Shown: positions 45,148 to 56,640, counted from the stretch's first letter. The stretch: DNA of 64,000 bases from Ctenosaura bakeri (GCA_948474755.1 CAOLHI010000487.1:124001-188000), one strand, 5' to 3'. Notes: generated from the sequence alone by a model not told the origin. Numbers and translations: made by a program.

Positions 45148-46076
45148 TGTTATCCTGTTCTCTGGGGGTCCCGGGAGGGGCGCCCAAATAACCAAAACAC
45201 AAACACAAGTTGGGGAAATTAACTCGAGCACTCTCTTAAGAGTGGGTAACTTAGAGTGGGTAACTTAAGAGGCAGGGTAACTTAGCAGGGATCTTGCAAC
45301 CCAATGTCTACAGGGTCAGGTCAGTAGAGCCGTCAGACAGGTTTAAAATAGTAAAAATGATATCTTTATTAAAGGACAGACAACAGAAAAGACACCACAA
45401 ATGCACAGCTAACTTAGAAATTAGAAATAAGAGTTTTGGGGGGAAATGGGTGATACAACACCTTTTCTCATAGTCCTGAAGAGATTGGAGGTTGCAGGAG
45501 GAAAGCTCAGCGTGGTTTGCTAAGGGGAGCTCGTCAGACAAAGCGACAGCAAGGCAAAATGAAAGTCCAGAGCGATCTGAATGGGATGAGAAGTCCGGAC
45601 GGGGCGATCCTAGGGGGTCTCGGAATCAGGGAGTTTTTATAGGGTGGATTGTGCCTACAGGCCATGCCGTACTCGGTGAGAACAATGTGAGTTTGGAGCG
45701 GGACAAAGCATTGGAAAAGGTCAAGTTTTACATGATCGGCTTAGCGCAGGTTTAACAATAGTATAGCCAGTAGGCAAATAGCTTAGCATTGTCAGACTTT
45801 CGGTGCAAGGCCGGGCGTCTTTGTGTAGAGTCGCGCTTAAGCAATGGATGTTTGCAAGAGAGGTCCCTGAAGCAACGGAGTGGCGTTAATCTGCCTGCCT
45901 AGGTGGGAGTTGAAATGCTCAGCACTTACCGGCCGCACCTGTGTACGTGCCTGTCCAGTGGCCTCGCAAACACGTGGAGTGGGGTGGCAGAGAAAGGCCA
46001 AATGAAGGCCAAATGTTTTTGATATCCAAGAGAGATATCTAGTGCTATCACCAGGTAGGCCTGAACCATAGTAACA
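45148..46076 (-). repeat. solo LTR, TGTTAC...GTAACA family
   Basis: On the plus strand it runs TGTTATCCTG to ATAGTAACA with an exact GTAC duplication (45,144-45,147 and 46,077-46,080). It reads in reverse compared with the 31,671 and 48,088 copies (reverse TATA section ctccctg..tttttatagggtgg near 45,640). A local tandem duplication (agagtgggtaactta) occurs at 45,238-45,266. Confidence 0.9.
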
Positions 46077-46080
46077 GTAC

Positions 46081-47084
46081 CAGTGGCAGAAATAACATGG
46101 GAAAGAATAAGGAGACATTCCTACACCACAAAAAAAGAAAAGCAGCGCAACATGTTTCAGTAAACCTTTCCTTAATGGTGTGCACATGTTAAATGAAGCA
46201 TCCAGGTCAGGTAAGCCTTGCATAAGGAAGCAAACCCCTTTTGAACCTTCTAGAGACCGCTTGAAAACTTTTTCCAAAATGTATCCTGAGATTTTTTTTT
46301 TATTTCACTAGCCCCTATTTTTTTTATGATTTCCACTTTGGTGGCCAGACTGACAGATCTATGCTTCTTAAACATGCAGGGTCATAGCCAGCGAAGCAGG
46401 CTTATCTGCTCTTCCCTTTTCTTTCTGTTTTGCTGTAGGCAGGCACACACAGCAACAAAAGAATCAACTAGATCAGAATCCAGTTCTTTCCCAAGTCAAG
46501 CTTTTATTGCATAGTTTACTGCAGACATACAGCTATAGCCCAACACCAAAAGCCTTCCTTCAGCTGTCCTTCACCAGCTTCCCAAGGCAAATACTGCTAA
46601 AAAGATTCCGCTAGACAAAGGACAAGGGGGAAAATGTGCCTTATCCCAGAGTAAAAAATCTTTTTGAAAAGGATCTTCTTTGTCAAAGGCTTTTTAACTG
46701 ATCTATGGCTGTAATTTTGCCTACTTATAAGTACATAAAAAAAAAAATCCAATGAAAGGCAAAATGTTTTGCATTACAATAATAACTAGAACAACCAGAG
46801 GAAGCATCAAACAACCTAACTACTATGAAAGCAATGGTAAAGTAATTAAATAATACAAACATGAGTAATTTTTATATATATATAAAACCATTCAAAGAGG
46901 AGGGGAATATGCTAGATTCTGCTAAGTGAAAGGAGAGGTGCCTACAAAGTTTCCTATCACATCCACCCATCTAGTGCACTACTTTTTAAAAGTTTTGTAG
47001 ATATGTTACAAAACAGACAACTGCAGATAAACATGTTCAAAAGAAAACATGAAACCTATACAGCTACCAAGTTGGAGACATAGA
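46081..47084. other. unique sequence
   Basis: No recognised repeat or coding frame. Confidence 0.4.
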
Positions 47085-47515
47085 GAATCAGGTGCTTGGG
47101 CACAGTCAAGAGAAAGGCAAAATACTTCTCCAAGCCATTCTAACGTACTCTTCAAACTATCCTGATTTGGCAGGAGCAGTCCTAATTCTCTGTCATTCCA
47201 CTTTTTCAGCTGCTTTTAAAATGTCCCAGATTCTCTCTCCTCCTCTCAGTTCCCCCCTTGGTCCTCTGCTGCTTCTATTGCTGCAAACTGAATTCAGTAG
47301 TTTGCACTCAAGTTAATTGAGTGATGGGAGGAGAAGAGAGGAGGGGTTGAATCTTGCCCTTTGCTGTGGGTTTAAATAAAAGCAAACTGCTACACTCTCT
47401 TCTGGCTTATATGTTCTTCCTTTTTTAATAACGTTTATAATCTTGACTGCCCTCTGATGTTGGTTGGCCACAGGCATTCTTGTTCTCATCTGTGAAATCT
47501 TGGAGGGCATGCATA
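47085..47515. repeat. unclassified interspersed repeat, copy B
   Basis: Paralogue of 33,200-34,010 without the Tigger-like insertion. It shares ctatcctgatttggca, tttttcagctgcttttaaaa, gcactcaagttaattgagt, gcaaactgctacactctctt and gttggccacaggcattc. Confidence 0.7.
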
Positions 47516-47629
47516 TATAATTTGGTGGATGTGAGTGCCACCTTGTTTTTGCTTCAGGTAGCAAAATGTCTGGGGCTGGCCTTGCTCTCTGTATGTGTGA
47601 AATCTAAGTCTGTGGTCAACAAAACTTTA

Positions 47630-47702
47630 CTGCAAACCCCAGGATTCCATAGGATGCTGAAAGTGAAATAATAGCACTGTGACAGTGTAGTGCAGAAATG
47701 GT
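47630..47702. repeat. half of a GGCCATTTCC-family MITE
   Basis: ctgcaaaccccaggattcca, gatgctgaaagtgaaataat and gtgtagtgcagaaatgg form only the right arm. The left arm is absent. Confidence 0.8.
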
Positions 47703-48087
47703 TGTACTTTCTCTCAGACTTCTGCCTCAGAAATGGAAATACAATAATTTTCTTTAGTGTCAGTCAAATTAAGAACAATTCGGATAAGAGTGTTAACGTG
47801 GTCCCCAGAATGGCAAGGTGGGGTCCATGGGGGCTCAAAACTTCTTGACAACAACATATAGCAAGCCACAAATTGTTTAACTTTGTTTAAAAACATTAGA
47901 TTAAAACATTGCCTTGGCCTTGACCTTGGCAGCTTTCCTGAGATCACGTTCAATGAGTTCAGAGCAGGTACTCCTGACAACAGGTGAATAGCTATGTTTG
48001 CGGCCAGCTGATGTTTTTGCACTGTATTCAGAAGTGACCTTTCTCAAGTGTTTTTGATTATGCAGGTTGTGATGTGACTAGCACATA

Positions 48088-48990
48088 TGTTACTGCCGTG
48101 GCTGGACCGCACTGAAGGTGGCATAGATATCATTTTGATATCAATAGTTTGGCTCTCTTCCACCATCCCTCTCCACGTGTTTGTGAGGCCCCCGGACAAG
48201 CACAGAACTAGACTTGACCAGTAAACACTGCAATATCCCAAAACAATACAGGCAGGCCAGAAATAGCCAGATCGCCACTTTAGGAAACCTTTCTGCAAAC
48301 ACCCTCATTATGTATGCACCCTGCTTACGAATAACTCCCTGCTCCGAGTAGGCAACTTGGCAAGCTGAATACTTAAATGTCAAGCACTGAGTATTTGCAT
48401 ACTGTCTACCCCTTTATCAGTTCGGACCTAACTCAATTGTGTTAAATTTTGACCTTTCCAAAGCTTTGTCTCGCACCCAAAACTCATTCCCCAAGTACGG
48501 AATAGCCTGCAGTTAAATTTCTCCCTATAAAAACCCCTGATTCCGAGACCTTCCTCGGATTGCTCCTGAGTTCCATCCTGTCTTGCCACCGCTCTGCTTG
48601 ACGAGCCTTCCCCTCAGTCATATTGGCTGAGACTGCGCAACTTCGGACCTTCGCAGTGACCTATCCAGGCTTCAGGACAGGTGTCGTATCACCCAATTCA
48701 ACAATCCCTCTCAAAAATCCCTCTATATCACTCCAACCTTTATTTTCTATAGTTATCTGTGTGAGTGTGTTGCATACACTGTTTGCCTGTATTTAATAAA
48801 TATCACAATTATTCTTAAACTTGGTGTGCTCCTTGGCTTGGCATGACCCCATAGACTTTGGGTAAAAGATTCCACTGCATTGCCCTGCCTCTCGCATTGC
48901 TAACTTGTGCTCTAGCTAATTTCTCCAAACTTAGTTAATTGAGACCGCATATAGGTGTCCCTCCCGGGACCCCCAGTAAACAGGGTAACA
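48088..48990 (+). repeat. solo LTR, TGTTAC...GTAACA family
   Basis: TGTTACTGCC to CAGGGTAACA with an exact CATA duplication (48,084-48,087 and 48,991-48,994). TATA-like ccctataaaaacccctg near 48,525, polyadenylation signal atttaataaatatcac near 48,795. This copy fixes the family's ends, because its duplication differs from the GTAC of its two reverse relatives. Confidence 0.92.
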
Positions 48991-49044
48991 CATACACAGG
49001 AGAAGCAAGGTCCTTAATTTTCTGACAGGTGTGCAACTGGTGAA

Positions 49045-49275
49045 CCAAAGGTGTGTATATGTGCTTTCAAGTTGCCTGATGACTTATGGGGACCCCATTA
49101 ATTTCATAGGCTTTTTAAAGGCAAGGAATACTCAGAGAAGGTTTTGCCAGTTCCTTCCCCTGAAATTTAGCCTACATAGGAACAAACTTGCAAAATCACT
49201 GAATATTCCTTGCCTAAAAAACTCCTATGAAATTCTTGAGATCCCCATAAGTTGATAGGCAATTTAGCACACACA
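49045..49275. repeat. two 5S-SINE tail modules facing each other
   Basis: 49,060-49,165 reads the tail in reverse (cttatggggaccccattaat, ggcaaggaatactcagag) and 49,195-49,265 reads it forward (gaatattccttgcctaaaaa, ccccataagttgataggc). It may be a fold-back rearrangement or two nested insertions. Confidence 0.6.
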
Positions 49276-49919
49276 TTTTTCACCATCTGCACACCTGTCA
49301 GTAAGCTGATATAAAGTACTCCTGGAAAGAATCACCACTTGAGAATCTACATGCAACACATAATATTTTATACCTTTATGGTAATGATGGGGAGACTGAT
49401 CTCTCTGTCTTTCTCACTCACATACCCCTTTCCATATCAGTGGACCAAAGCCCTCCATTTTGTCTGAAATTAGCCTTAATTTGTTCACTCTCACTCTAGT
49501 CCATTCAGGTACTAGTTCAGGTATGTCATGGCCTTTCCTAGACCCAATGAAATGGAGAAACGGATCAACATGATCAGCAATTACCAAATCTAACTCAATC
49601 ATATCATCTTCCTTGGGAAAAGCAGGTTAGCTAGGGGACTGGTAGAATTGTAGTCCAAAGCAGCAGCAACAACAACACAAACCTTTTCCAAGCTGTTTAC
49701 ACAGGGACTATGCCAGTGATCTGAAATTATATATGTGAGCAACCCAGATTTTGCATCTGCCATCTGGTCTATAAGAAGGAAATCCCCGCATTTCTCGGAG
49801 ATTCCTTCATCGATAGTCTCCTGCCACATTCCCAAATGCATCTCCATTCCACTTTGTCTCACTTTTGCATTCTTTCTCCTTCTTCTCAGTCCTATCAGGG
49901 GCCCTTTCATCCTCCATAA
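49276..49919. other. unique sequence
   Basis: No feature was recognised. A short gactggtagaattgtagtcc piece near 49,640 resembles the actacaactcccat MITE arm. Confidence 0.35.
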
Positions 49920-50045
49920 TTATAACACTATGATCCTACTTGAAGTGCCATGGCTGCGTTCTGTGCAGTCCTGGGATTGGCAGTTTGGCCAGAAGCACTG
50001 GAGGAGGCACTAAGTACCAGTCCATAGAATGCAGCCATGGCAGTT
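49920..50045. repeat. MITE of a second palindromic family
   Basis: The arms tgccatggctgcgttctgtg and catagaatgcagccatggca are inverted around 49,985. Related to 52,420-52,702. Confidence 0.65.
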
Positions 50046-51066
50046 AAAGAGTTTCACTCATTACCATGCCATTATGTGCCATTTAAAAATTAAAATTAAA
50101 GTGAATAACTGGGCTCTTATTTTGCCACTTTTCTCCTCAGCTGTGATGCTGGACAAATGTATGGAAAACTGGGGATGTGATCCAAATGCTCTGAAGGAGG
50201 GAAATGTTTCATTTAAATGGGAGCTCTGATGTTTTGTTTTGTCTTGATCTGGAATCCATGGCTTCTAATTAAAGCCTTTGGGCAGCCTGGTTGTGCACAT
50301 TTCATTTAAGTTACTTCCCGCAGATGCTGTAATCTACTCCTCCTGGTGCTTAGAGAGCTGCTCCAGAGCTACATAAATAACATTTTCACAAGACGCATCA
50401 TCCTGCCTCCCTCTAAGCCACATCTGTGTACTGAACTACTTTGCCAGAGAGGCCTTCATATACACAATGCATAGATTATTTCCAGGGCTTTATGGATGTC
50501 TTACTCAGCAGCACTTACCCAAGCAAAAGCTGAGCAATTTGGCCTCACAACTGTGCCCAAGGTAACAGTTGGAGCACTGTTTATGATAATAATAACCTAC
50601 AGCTTTCAAATACATGTACACAGAGTCTTCTACGGTCTTCAAAGTGCCTCATGCCCATTCTTTCAGGACACATTACTCCACAGCCCTGTGTGATCAGTTT
50701 TATTCTCCTCACATTGCTGACTGAGGTTTGAGAAAAAGAGGTTAGAAAAATTGACTTTTGGGGACTGTGTCTCCCAGAATCTGCCAGATGGCAGGGTGAC
50801 TGCAGTTCTGGAAACTGTGGCCCAAAAAGTAACTTTCCCAAGCTCTTTTGAAAGATAATGGCTCCATATGGTCAGACTGGCCCTACCATTATGCACTGTG
50901 GTTCGGAGGTGGCTGCTTCATACAATAGATGTTGAGAGTGGCGAACAGAGTAGCAGTGAGGTGCTGAAGGTCACAATTGTGTGTGCCTCTCAGCCTGCCC
51001 TGTTGCCCTCAAGTGCGTTGAAGGATGCTGCATCTTTACCAAGGAAGTAACTTTCAATCCGCTTGT
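50046..51066. other. unique sequence
   Basis: Unsupported short frames only. A weak inverted piece (cccagaatctgccagatg) near 50,770 may be MITE-derived. Confidence 0.35.
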
Positions 51067-52176
51067 GACTTTTCCACACTACACTGTTATAGTACTGTTA
51101 CCCTGTTCTCTGGTGGTCCCAAGAGGGGCACCCAAATAACCAAAACACAAACACAATTCTGGGGAGAATTAGCTGGAGCACTCACTGAAGCTAGGAAGAG
51201 GCAGGGTAACGTACCAGGGATCTTGCAACCCAGCGTCTATGGGGTCATGTCAGTCAAGCAGTCAGACAGTTTTAAGATAGCAAAAATGATGTTTTATTGA
51301 AAGAGAAACAAACAGTAAAGACACCACAATCACACAACTAATGGAAGAATTAAAAATAGGGATTTTTGGGGGAAATGGGTGATACGACAGCTTTCTCGTA
51401 GTCCTGAAGAAGTTTGAAGGTTGAGTTCGTTGGGGTACAGGAAGAAAGCTCAGTGTGGTCCGCTGAGGGGAGCTCGCCAAACAAAGCGGCAGCAAGGTGA
51501 GATGCAAGTCCAGAGCGATCCGAGGGGTGCTGGCAGTTTGAGCGATCCGAGGTGGTCTCGGAATCAGGGGGGTTTTATAGGGTGAATTGTGACTGCAGGC
51601 CATGTCTTACTCGGTGAAAACAATGCGAGTTTGGAGTGGGACAAAGTTTTGGAAAAGGTCAAGTTTTACATGATCGGCTTAGCACTAAATCAACAATAGT
51701 GTAGCCAGTATGCAAATACAAGGTGCTTTGTAAGACTATCGGCTCAGAGCCGGGTGCCTTTGTTAGTGTCGCGCTTAAGCAAAAGGGTGTTTGCAGGGAG
51801 GTCCCTGAAGCAACGAATTGGCTCTGTTCTGCCTGCCTAGGTGGAGAATGGAATGTCCAACAATTACTGGCCGCGCCTGTTTACATGCTTGTCCGGAGGC
51901 CTCGCAAACACGTGGAGCGGGGTGGCAGAGGAAGGCCGAATGGTTTTGATATCAAAACAATATCGAGTGCTATCACCGGGTAGGCCTGGGCCGAAGTAAC
52001 AGTACTATTATTCTACTTTCAACATCTTGTGGAATTCTGGGGTTTGTAGTTTACTGAGGCCAAAGAGCTCTCTGGCTGAGGATTCTAAAGGCCCCTCCCT
52101 AAACTGCAAACCCCAGGATTCCATAGGAGGTTGAAAGTGAAATAATAGGACTGTAACAATGTAGAGTGGAAAGGCC
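51067..52176. mobile_element. GGCCATTTCC-family MITE split by an LTR
   Basis: The left end acttttccacactacactgt (51,068) continues after the LTR at 52,006 (attattctactttcaacatc) and ends gtagagtggaaaggcc near 52,176. The inner gggtttgtagtttactgagg and ctaaactgcaaaccccagga are the mirrored core. The LTR at 51,096-52,001 was therefore inserted after the MITE. Confidence 0.85.
51096..52001 (-). repeat. solo LTR inserted in a MITE
   Basis: TGTTACCCTG to GAAGTAACA with an exact GTAC duplication (51,092-51,095 and 52,002-52,005). Closely similar to the 45,148 copy in the same orientation. Confidence 0.92.
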
Positions 52177-52419
52177 CTGGGGCTCTACATGTGCATGCCC
52201 TCCACCTGTTCTGAGTTGGCAGGGAAAAGTCCCGATCAATCCTCTGTCATTCGCATTGTTGGACTGCCGCTTACATCAGTTGTAGCCAATTTGAGATATG
52301 ATGAGAACTGTAGTCCAGCAGCAACTGGAGAGCTCCAGTTGCCAGCTCTTGTTTTAAAGTTTTTTATTTTCTGTCTTGGATATTTTGGGGAAAGGTTTTT
52401 TTTCTCTTCCACATTTGGG

Positions 52420-52702
52420 GTGCATCCACATTATACAATTAGAGAACTCTTCGTTCACTTTAAACTCCCATGGTTTCATCCTATGGAAACCAGGGATGTA
52501 AGTTTGGTGAAGGGGCTACTTGGTCTTCTTTTCTAGGCAGCTCTAATGCACATTCCCATCAATTCTATAGCACTAGAACAGTTCATGGGGGTCTTCCAAA
52601 CACCTCTTCAAGAAACTACTGATCCCAGGATACATTAGGATGGAGCCATGGAAGATAAAGTGGTATCAAATGGCTATAACTATGTAGTGCAGATACACCC
52701 AT
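52420..52702. mobile_element. second-family MITE with GGTGCATCCACA ends
   Basis: The inverted ends ggtgcatccacattataca and tatgtagtgcagatacaccc enclose tttaaactcccatggtttca and gatggagccatggaagataa. About 280 bp, noncoding. It is a longer relative of 49,920-50,045. Confidence 0.75.
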
Positions 52703-52734
52703 AATGCCATCCCACTATAATTTAACATAAAAAA

Positions 52735-53226
52735 ACAATGCCGAATGGGGAATCAAACACTGGTCTTCATAGTGAAAGGGTTAACATATATAGCCTTTGC
52801 TTTTAGTAGAAAAATAGATGAAAATAAATTAGCTGCAAATGTGCCTATCTGAGGAATGCGATGTTGTCATGCTTAGTTAATGAAAAAGTTTAGGAGTCAA
52901 CTTGACCGGAGAAAGAATTCCTCCCTGATTCTACCTGGTACAGAATACATCATCCTGAAGTGTTGTTTTTCTGTGCCTAGCCTTTTGATGTACCTGATTG
53001 ATGTAATCGACCGGAAAGTCGATGTGTTTGAGGAAAGTGAAACTTATGCTGAGTCTATAAAATAACTGTGTAACCTTTCTTCAGGGCTCTTGGTTTTTAG
53101 GGAGAGATCCCGCCAACAGCCCGCGCGTAATAAATATACTCTTTTTCCTAGCTCTGAGGTCTCCGTGTCTCAGTTTTCCTGCAACAATAGTTCAATGCTC
53201 AAACAACTATACCATGCTGGCTCTTG
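52735..53226 (-). repeat. Sauria-type SINE split by a short LTR
   Basis: ccgaatggggaatcaaacac and tggtcttcatag (to 52,772) continue at 53,187 with atagttcaatgctcaaacaa and ctataccatgctggctc. Together they form the head half of a SINE. Confidence 0.85.
52773..53186 (+). repeat. solo LTR, 414 bp, second family
   Basis: Starts TGAAAGGGTTAAC, ends CCTGCAACA, exact ATAG duplication (52,769-52,772 and 53,187-53,190). TATA-like gagtctataaaataactg near 53,055 and the polyadenylation signal gtaataaatatact near 53,128. The short U3-R-U5 layout with TG...CA and 4-bp duplication suggests a gammaretrovirus-like source. No internal genes. Confidence 0.9.
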
Positions 53227-54212
53227 TAGTGATCTCTTATTGTGGCATGCCCCTCCCAGTTCTGTTCTATTTGCCCATTTAATAGGATCATCAACGTATT
53301 TTTAAGTTCTTTTGAACTGAAAAGACTGCTGTAATGTATACCTGGGGGGGAGGGCAGAGTATTTTTTTAAAAAAAAATTCTGATTTTAATACAGTGTTCA
53401 GATGGGTGTCATTTGTTGTACTTAATTGGTTTGCTTGTTAGCCATCAAATAGCTTTAGGAGCTGCTCTAAAAATACGTGAAAGAAAATAATTCTAAAGAT
53501 GAACCATCAACATAGGACGAGATGGGAAGATCATCTCAATGTATAAAAACCTTCAGATCTACACCATAGGGTAGACTTAGCTCTGATGTAGCACATTTCA
53601 AGTATTTAAAGTGCTATTATTACCCCAATAATCCTTATAGTAAAATAGGCCAATATTGTTACCCATTATTACCTTTATCAAATGCCTCCTGTAAGTAACT
53701 GCATCACATTCTGCTTGCATCCTCCCTGAGAAAAATGTTGCTTGAGTCGTCCATTCTGTGGTGGAAATTTTTATTTGAAGTTTCCCTTTAGGACATAGGC
53801 CACATTTGAAAAGGACATTCTAGCTGTGGTCCTGCTCAGGAGGACAGAACTTGGCTGTACATGGGGGGCGTGTTAGGAGGGGGCAAGCTGGTGCCTGCTG
53901 CCTAATTTACAAAGACTTTTACAAGTGGTGAATGTGTACCTCTGACAGCTGATTAGACAGGGAGGAAGTGGGGGAATGGGGAGAGAGGGGGCTAGAAGAA
54001 GATGTAGTACTAATGAGAGAGGGAAGATAGGAAGGAAAAAAGGAGTGGCAGATTGAGAAAGAAGGAGAAAGGATGGCAGAACGAGAGGAAGAGAAGTAGA
54101 AGATGGGGTGGCAGAAAGAGTGTAAGAGAGATTCCTCTCTCTTGAAACCTACTGGTTAATGCACTGTGAGTCCTATGGGTTTACATTAGATCTCTACGGG
54201 TTTTGAGCAGTT
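53227..54212. other. unique sequence with a purine-rich tract
   Basis: 53,960-54,130 is strongly purine-rich (gagagagg, aagaagga type). Nothing else was recognised. Confidence 0.5.
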
Positions 54213-55130
54213 GTGGAGAACTTTTGGCCCTCCAGTTGTTTGGGACTACAACTCTCACAATCTCCTACTGGCCAGTGATGTAGACTCGAGTCAATAGACT
54301 CAGACTCAAGTTGGACTTAAGTCACTTCAGTGACTCGACTCAGACTCGACTCGGCAATAAATGATGCACTGACTTGACTCGAGACTTGAATATTCTTAAT
54401 GACTGATTTGCTGCCCTGGGTTCAGTAACATAACACATTCATCCAGAAACCGTATAGCTTTGAACAAGGCTTTCATCTCTTTTTGCCTACTGGTCACATG
54501 GCAATCTGTCTCAAGCCCAAAGTGTGGGCTCATTTCTCAGAGGGGAACAGCAAATGCCTAGGAAATGGGCTTGAGGCAGGCTTAGCAGTCTGTCCTTGAT
54601 TTATATTTGAGGAGCCTTCTAAAACTTTTCCTAAGAGCAGAAGACAAGACTCATCCCCAGAGTGCAGGGTGCATTTCTCAGAGGGGAACAGCAAATGTGT
54701 TAGAGAATGGGCTTAAGAAGGAAGGACCCTTCCTTCTGGAGCTTTTGAAGCTTCAGTAATGGAGAGTAAGAAGGATCCTATTCTCCACTTCTGAAAAGTC
54801 ATCCAGTTTCAGAAATGGAAAGTAAGAAGGATCCTGTTGCCCACATTCAAAGCTGCAGATGACAAAATCACAAATGTGGAGGGCTGACCCTGCTTAAATT
54901 GTTAAAACTGACTTTATTTGGCACTGTCTAATAATTCTGGAATTTGTGGTATAAAGTCGACTTCCAGACTTGACTTGAAACTGTCTTCAAGGACTTGAGT
55001 CTTGAAGGTAGAGACTTGAGACTCGACTTGAGACTTGGAGTAAAAGACTTAAGTACATCACTGCTACTGGCTGGGGCTTCCAGAAGTTGAAGTCTAAAGC
55101 TTCTGGTAGAGGGGAAGTGTCAAATGTTTC
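54213..55130. repeat. inverted-repeat MITE split by a hAT element
   Basis: gttgtggagaacttttggcc and gggactacaactctcac form the left arm. The right arm ctactggctggggcttccag with cttctggtagagg follows at 55,064. Confidence 0.65.
54273..55063. mobile_element. nonautonomous hAT element with GACTCGAGTC subterminal repeats
   Basis: The inverted ends are CAGTGATGTA and TACATCACTG, with an exact 8-bp duplication CTACTGGC (54,265-54,272 and 55,064-55,071). Both ends carry clustered actcgagtc/acttgagac-type repeats (54,283-54,390 and 54,955-55,045), likely transposase-binding subterminal motifs. The middle holds a diverged internal duplication: catttctcagaggggaacag occurs at about 54,530 and 54,671. 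No coding capacity. Confidence 0.93.
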
Positions 55131-55315
55131 CCACTCCCATCTTTAAAGGTGAGAGTATGAAAGTGATTGTATATGAGCCATCTGATGGAAAACTGAGAAC
55201 TCCTGTGGTTTTTTGACTGATGAAATATTTCACATGAAGTACAATAAAAAAGAATGTGTTGGGGAAAGATACTGTTTTCCCTGTGATAACAGAGGAACAA
55301 TTTTACACAAATTTC
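55131..55315. other. short unique stretch
   Basis: No feature was recognised. Confidence 0.4.
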
Positions 55316-55700
55316 AAAGAGATAGCCATGTTAGCCTGTTTCCATATTTTAAAAGGGAGAAGGAAGAAAAGTAAGAAAAAAAGAAGAGGAAGTCTTGAGG
55401 TATCTTTTAAGACTAACAGATGGATTTAGCCTGAGCATGTGTGGATTTCAATTTAGTTCCTCAGAGGCACTGATGGTGTAAATGGAATTGGATTTACTCT
55501 ACCAAGTGCATCTGGGGAAGTGGATTGTAATCCATGAAGGCTTTTGCTAATATAATATGTTATTTGTTTTATTTTATTCATTTATATCCTGCCTTTTCCC
55601 TAACAATGTGACACAAAACAGCTTACAAATTATTAAAACCAGTAGAGACATCGTTCATACATACAGTTAAATGATCTGTAGAGTTAAAACCATTTAAAAT
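55316..55700. repeat. SINE-like repeat followed by a LINE-type tail
   Basis: gagatagccatgttagcctg, then cttttaagactaacagatgg and cctgagcatgtgtggatttc belong to the widespread 'tagccatgttagtctg' repeat. 55,565-55,660 (ttcatttatatcctgccttt) is an L2-like 3' tail in reverse. Confidence 0.55.
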
Positions 55701-56205
55701 TCATTAACAGACAGAATATAAGTAATCTCTTTTGTCTTTCTCTCTCTCTCCCTCCCTCCCCAATCTTTTAACCATTTTACACAAAAAGCACTCATCCAGT
55801 CTAACTCTACATCTAGCCCTTTTCCTCCCTGGCTGCTCTTGTGTATGTTGTGATGAAAACTGATGCTTTACCCTGAGAATGGTTAATTCTCCAGTCTTCT
55901 TAAAGCTGGGTTTGTTTGTTGACCCGGAGGCCCCTGCGAAATAGAATTTTGCTCCAGAGTTTCAGATCCCAGTAACCTCACCTGCTTTCCAAAGTGTTCC
56001 CATGATTCTAAAGTACACACACTCCAGTGATATACATTACATTTTTAACATGCCCTTCAAATATCTCAGGTGTGGTCTGAACCAAAGGAAGGAGTGAGTG
56101 TGACACATTCAACCTTATTATGACATATCATGTAGGTTATTTATTCATTTACTTAGGCTGCAGAATGTATGTTTTGTGTTAAACCCAACTTTACCTCTGT
56201 TAAGG
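55701..56205. other. unique sequence
   Basis: A short CT-rich run (55,738-55,762) is all that was noticed. Confidence 0.4.
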
Positions 56206-56640
56206 AGCCAGTGTGGAATAATGGTTTGAATGTTGGACTAGGGCCATTTCTGCACTACACTGTTATAGCAGTATTATTCCACATCCAACATCCTATGGAA
56301 TCCTGGGATTTGCCATTTAGGGAACAGCATTTAAAATTCTCAGCGAGAGAGTTCTTTGGCCTCAGTAAACTACAAACCCCAGAATTCCAAAGGATGTTGA
56401 AAGTGAAATAATAGGACTATGACAATATAGTACCAAAATGGCTTAGGATTCCAGGAGACCGGAGTCTGAATCTTCATTCAGTCATGGAAACCCACTGGGT
56501 GACCTCAGGCAAGTCACACTCTCCCTGCCTGAGAGGAAAGAAATGACAAACCTCCTCTAAATAAATCTTACTAAGAAAACCCTATAGAGTGACCATAATT
56601 TAGAGTCAATTTGAAAGCACAAGACAACAACAAAGGCAAG
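56206..56640 (+). repeat. Sauria-type SINE split by a MITE
   Basis: gccagtgtggaataatggtt and tgaatgttggacta (to 56,240) continue after the MITE with ggattccaggagaccggagt, ggaaacccactgggtgacct and end gaaagcacaagacaacaaca. The SINE consensus reads straight across this point. Confidence 0.9.
56241..56442. mobile_element. MITE inserted in a SINE, 3-bp duplication
   Basis: gggccatttctgcactacac to taccaaaatggc. CTA on the left (56,238-56,240) and TTA on the right (56,443-56,445) replace a single CTA of the SINE (ttggactaggatt in other copies, for example 58,540). This fixes the duplication at 3 bp. Confidence 0.9.
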
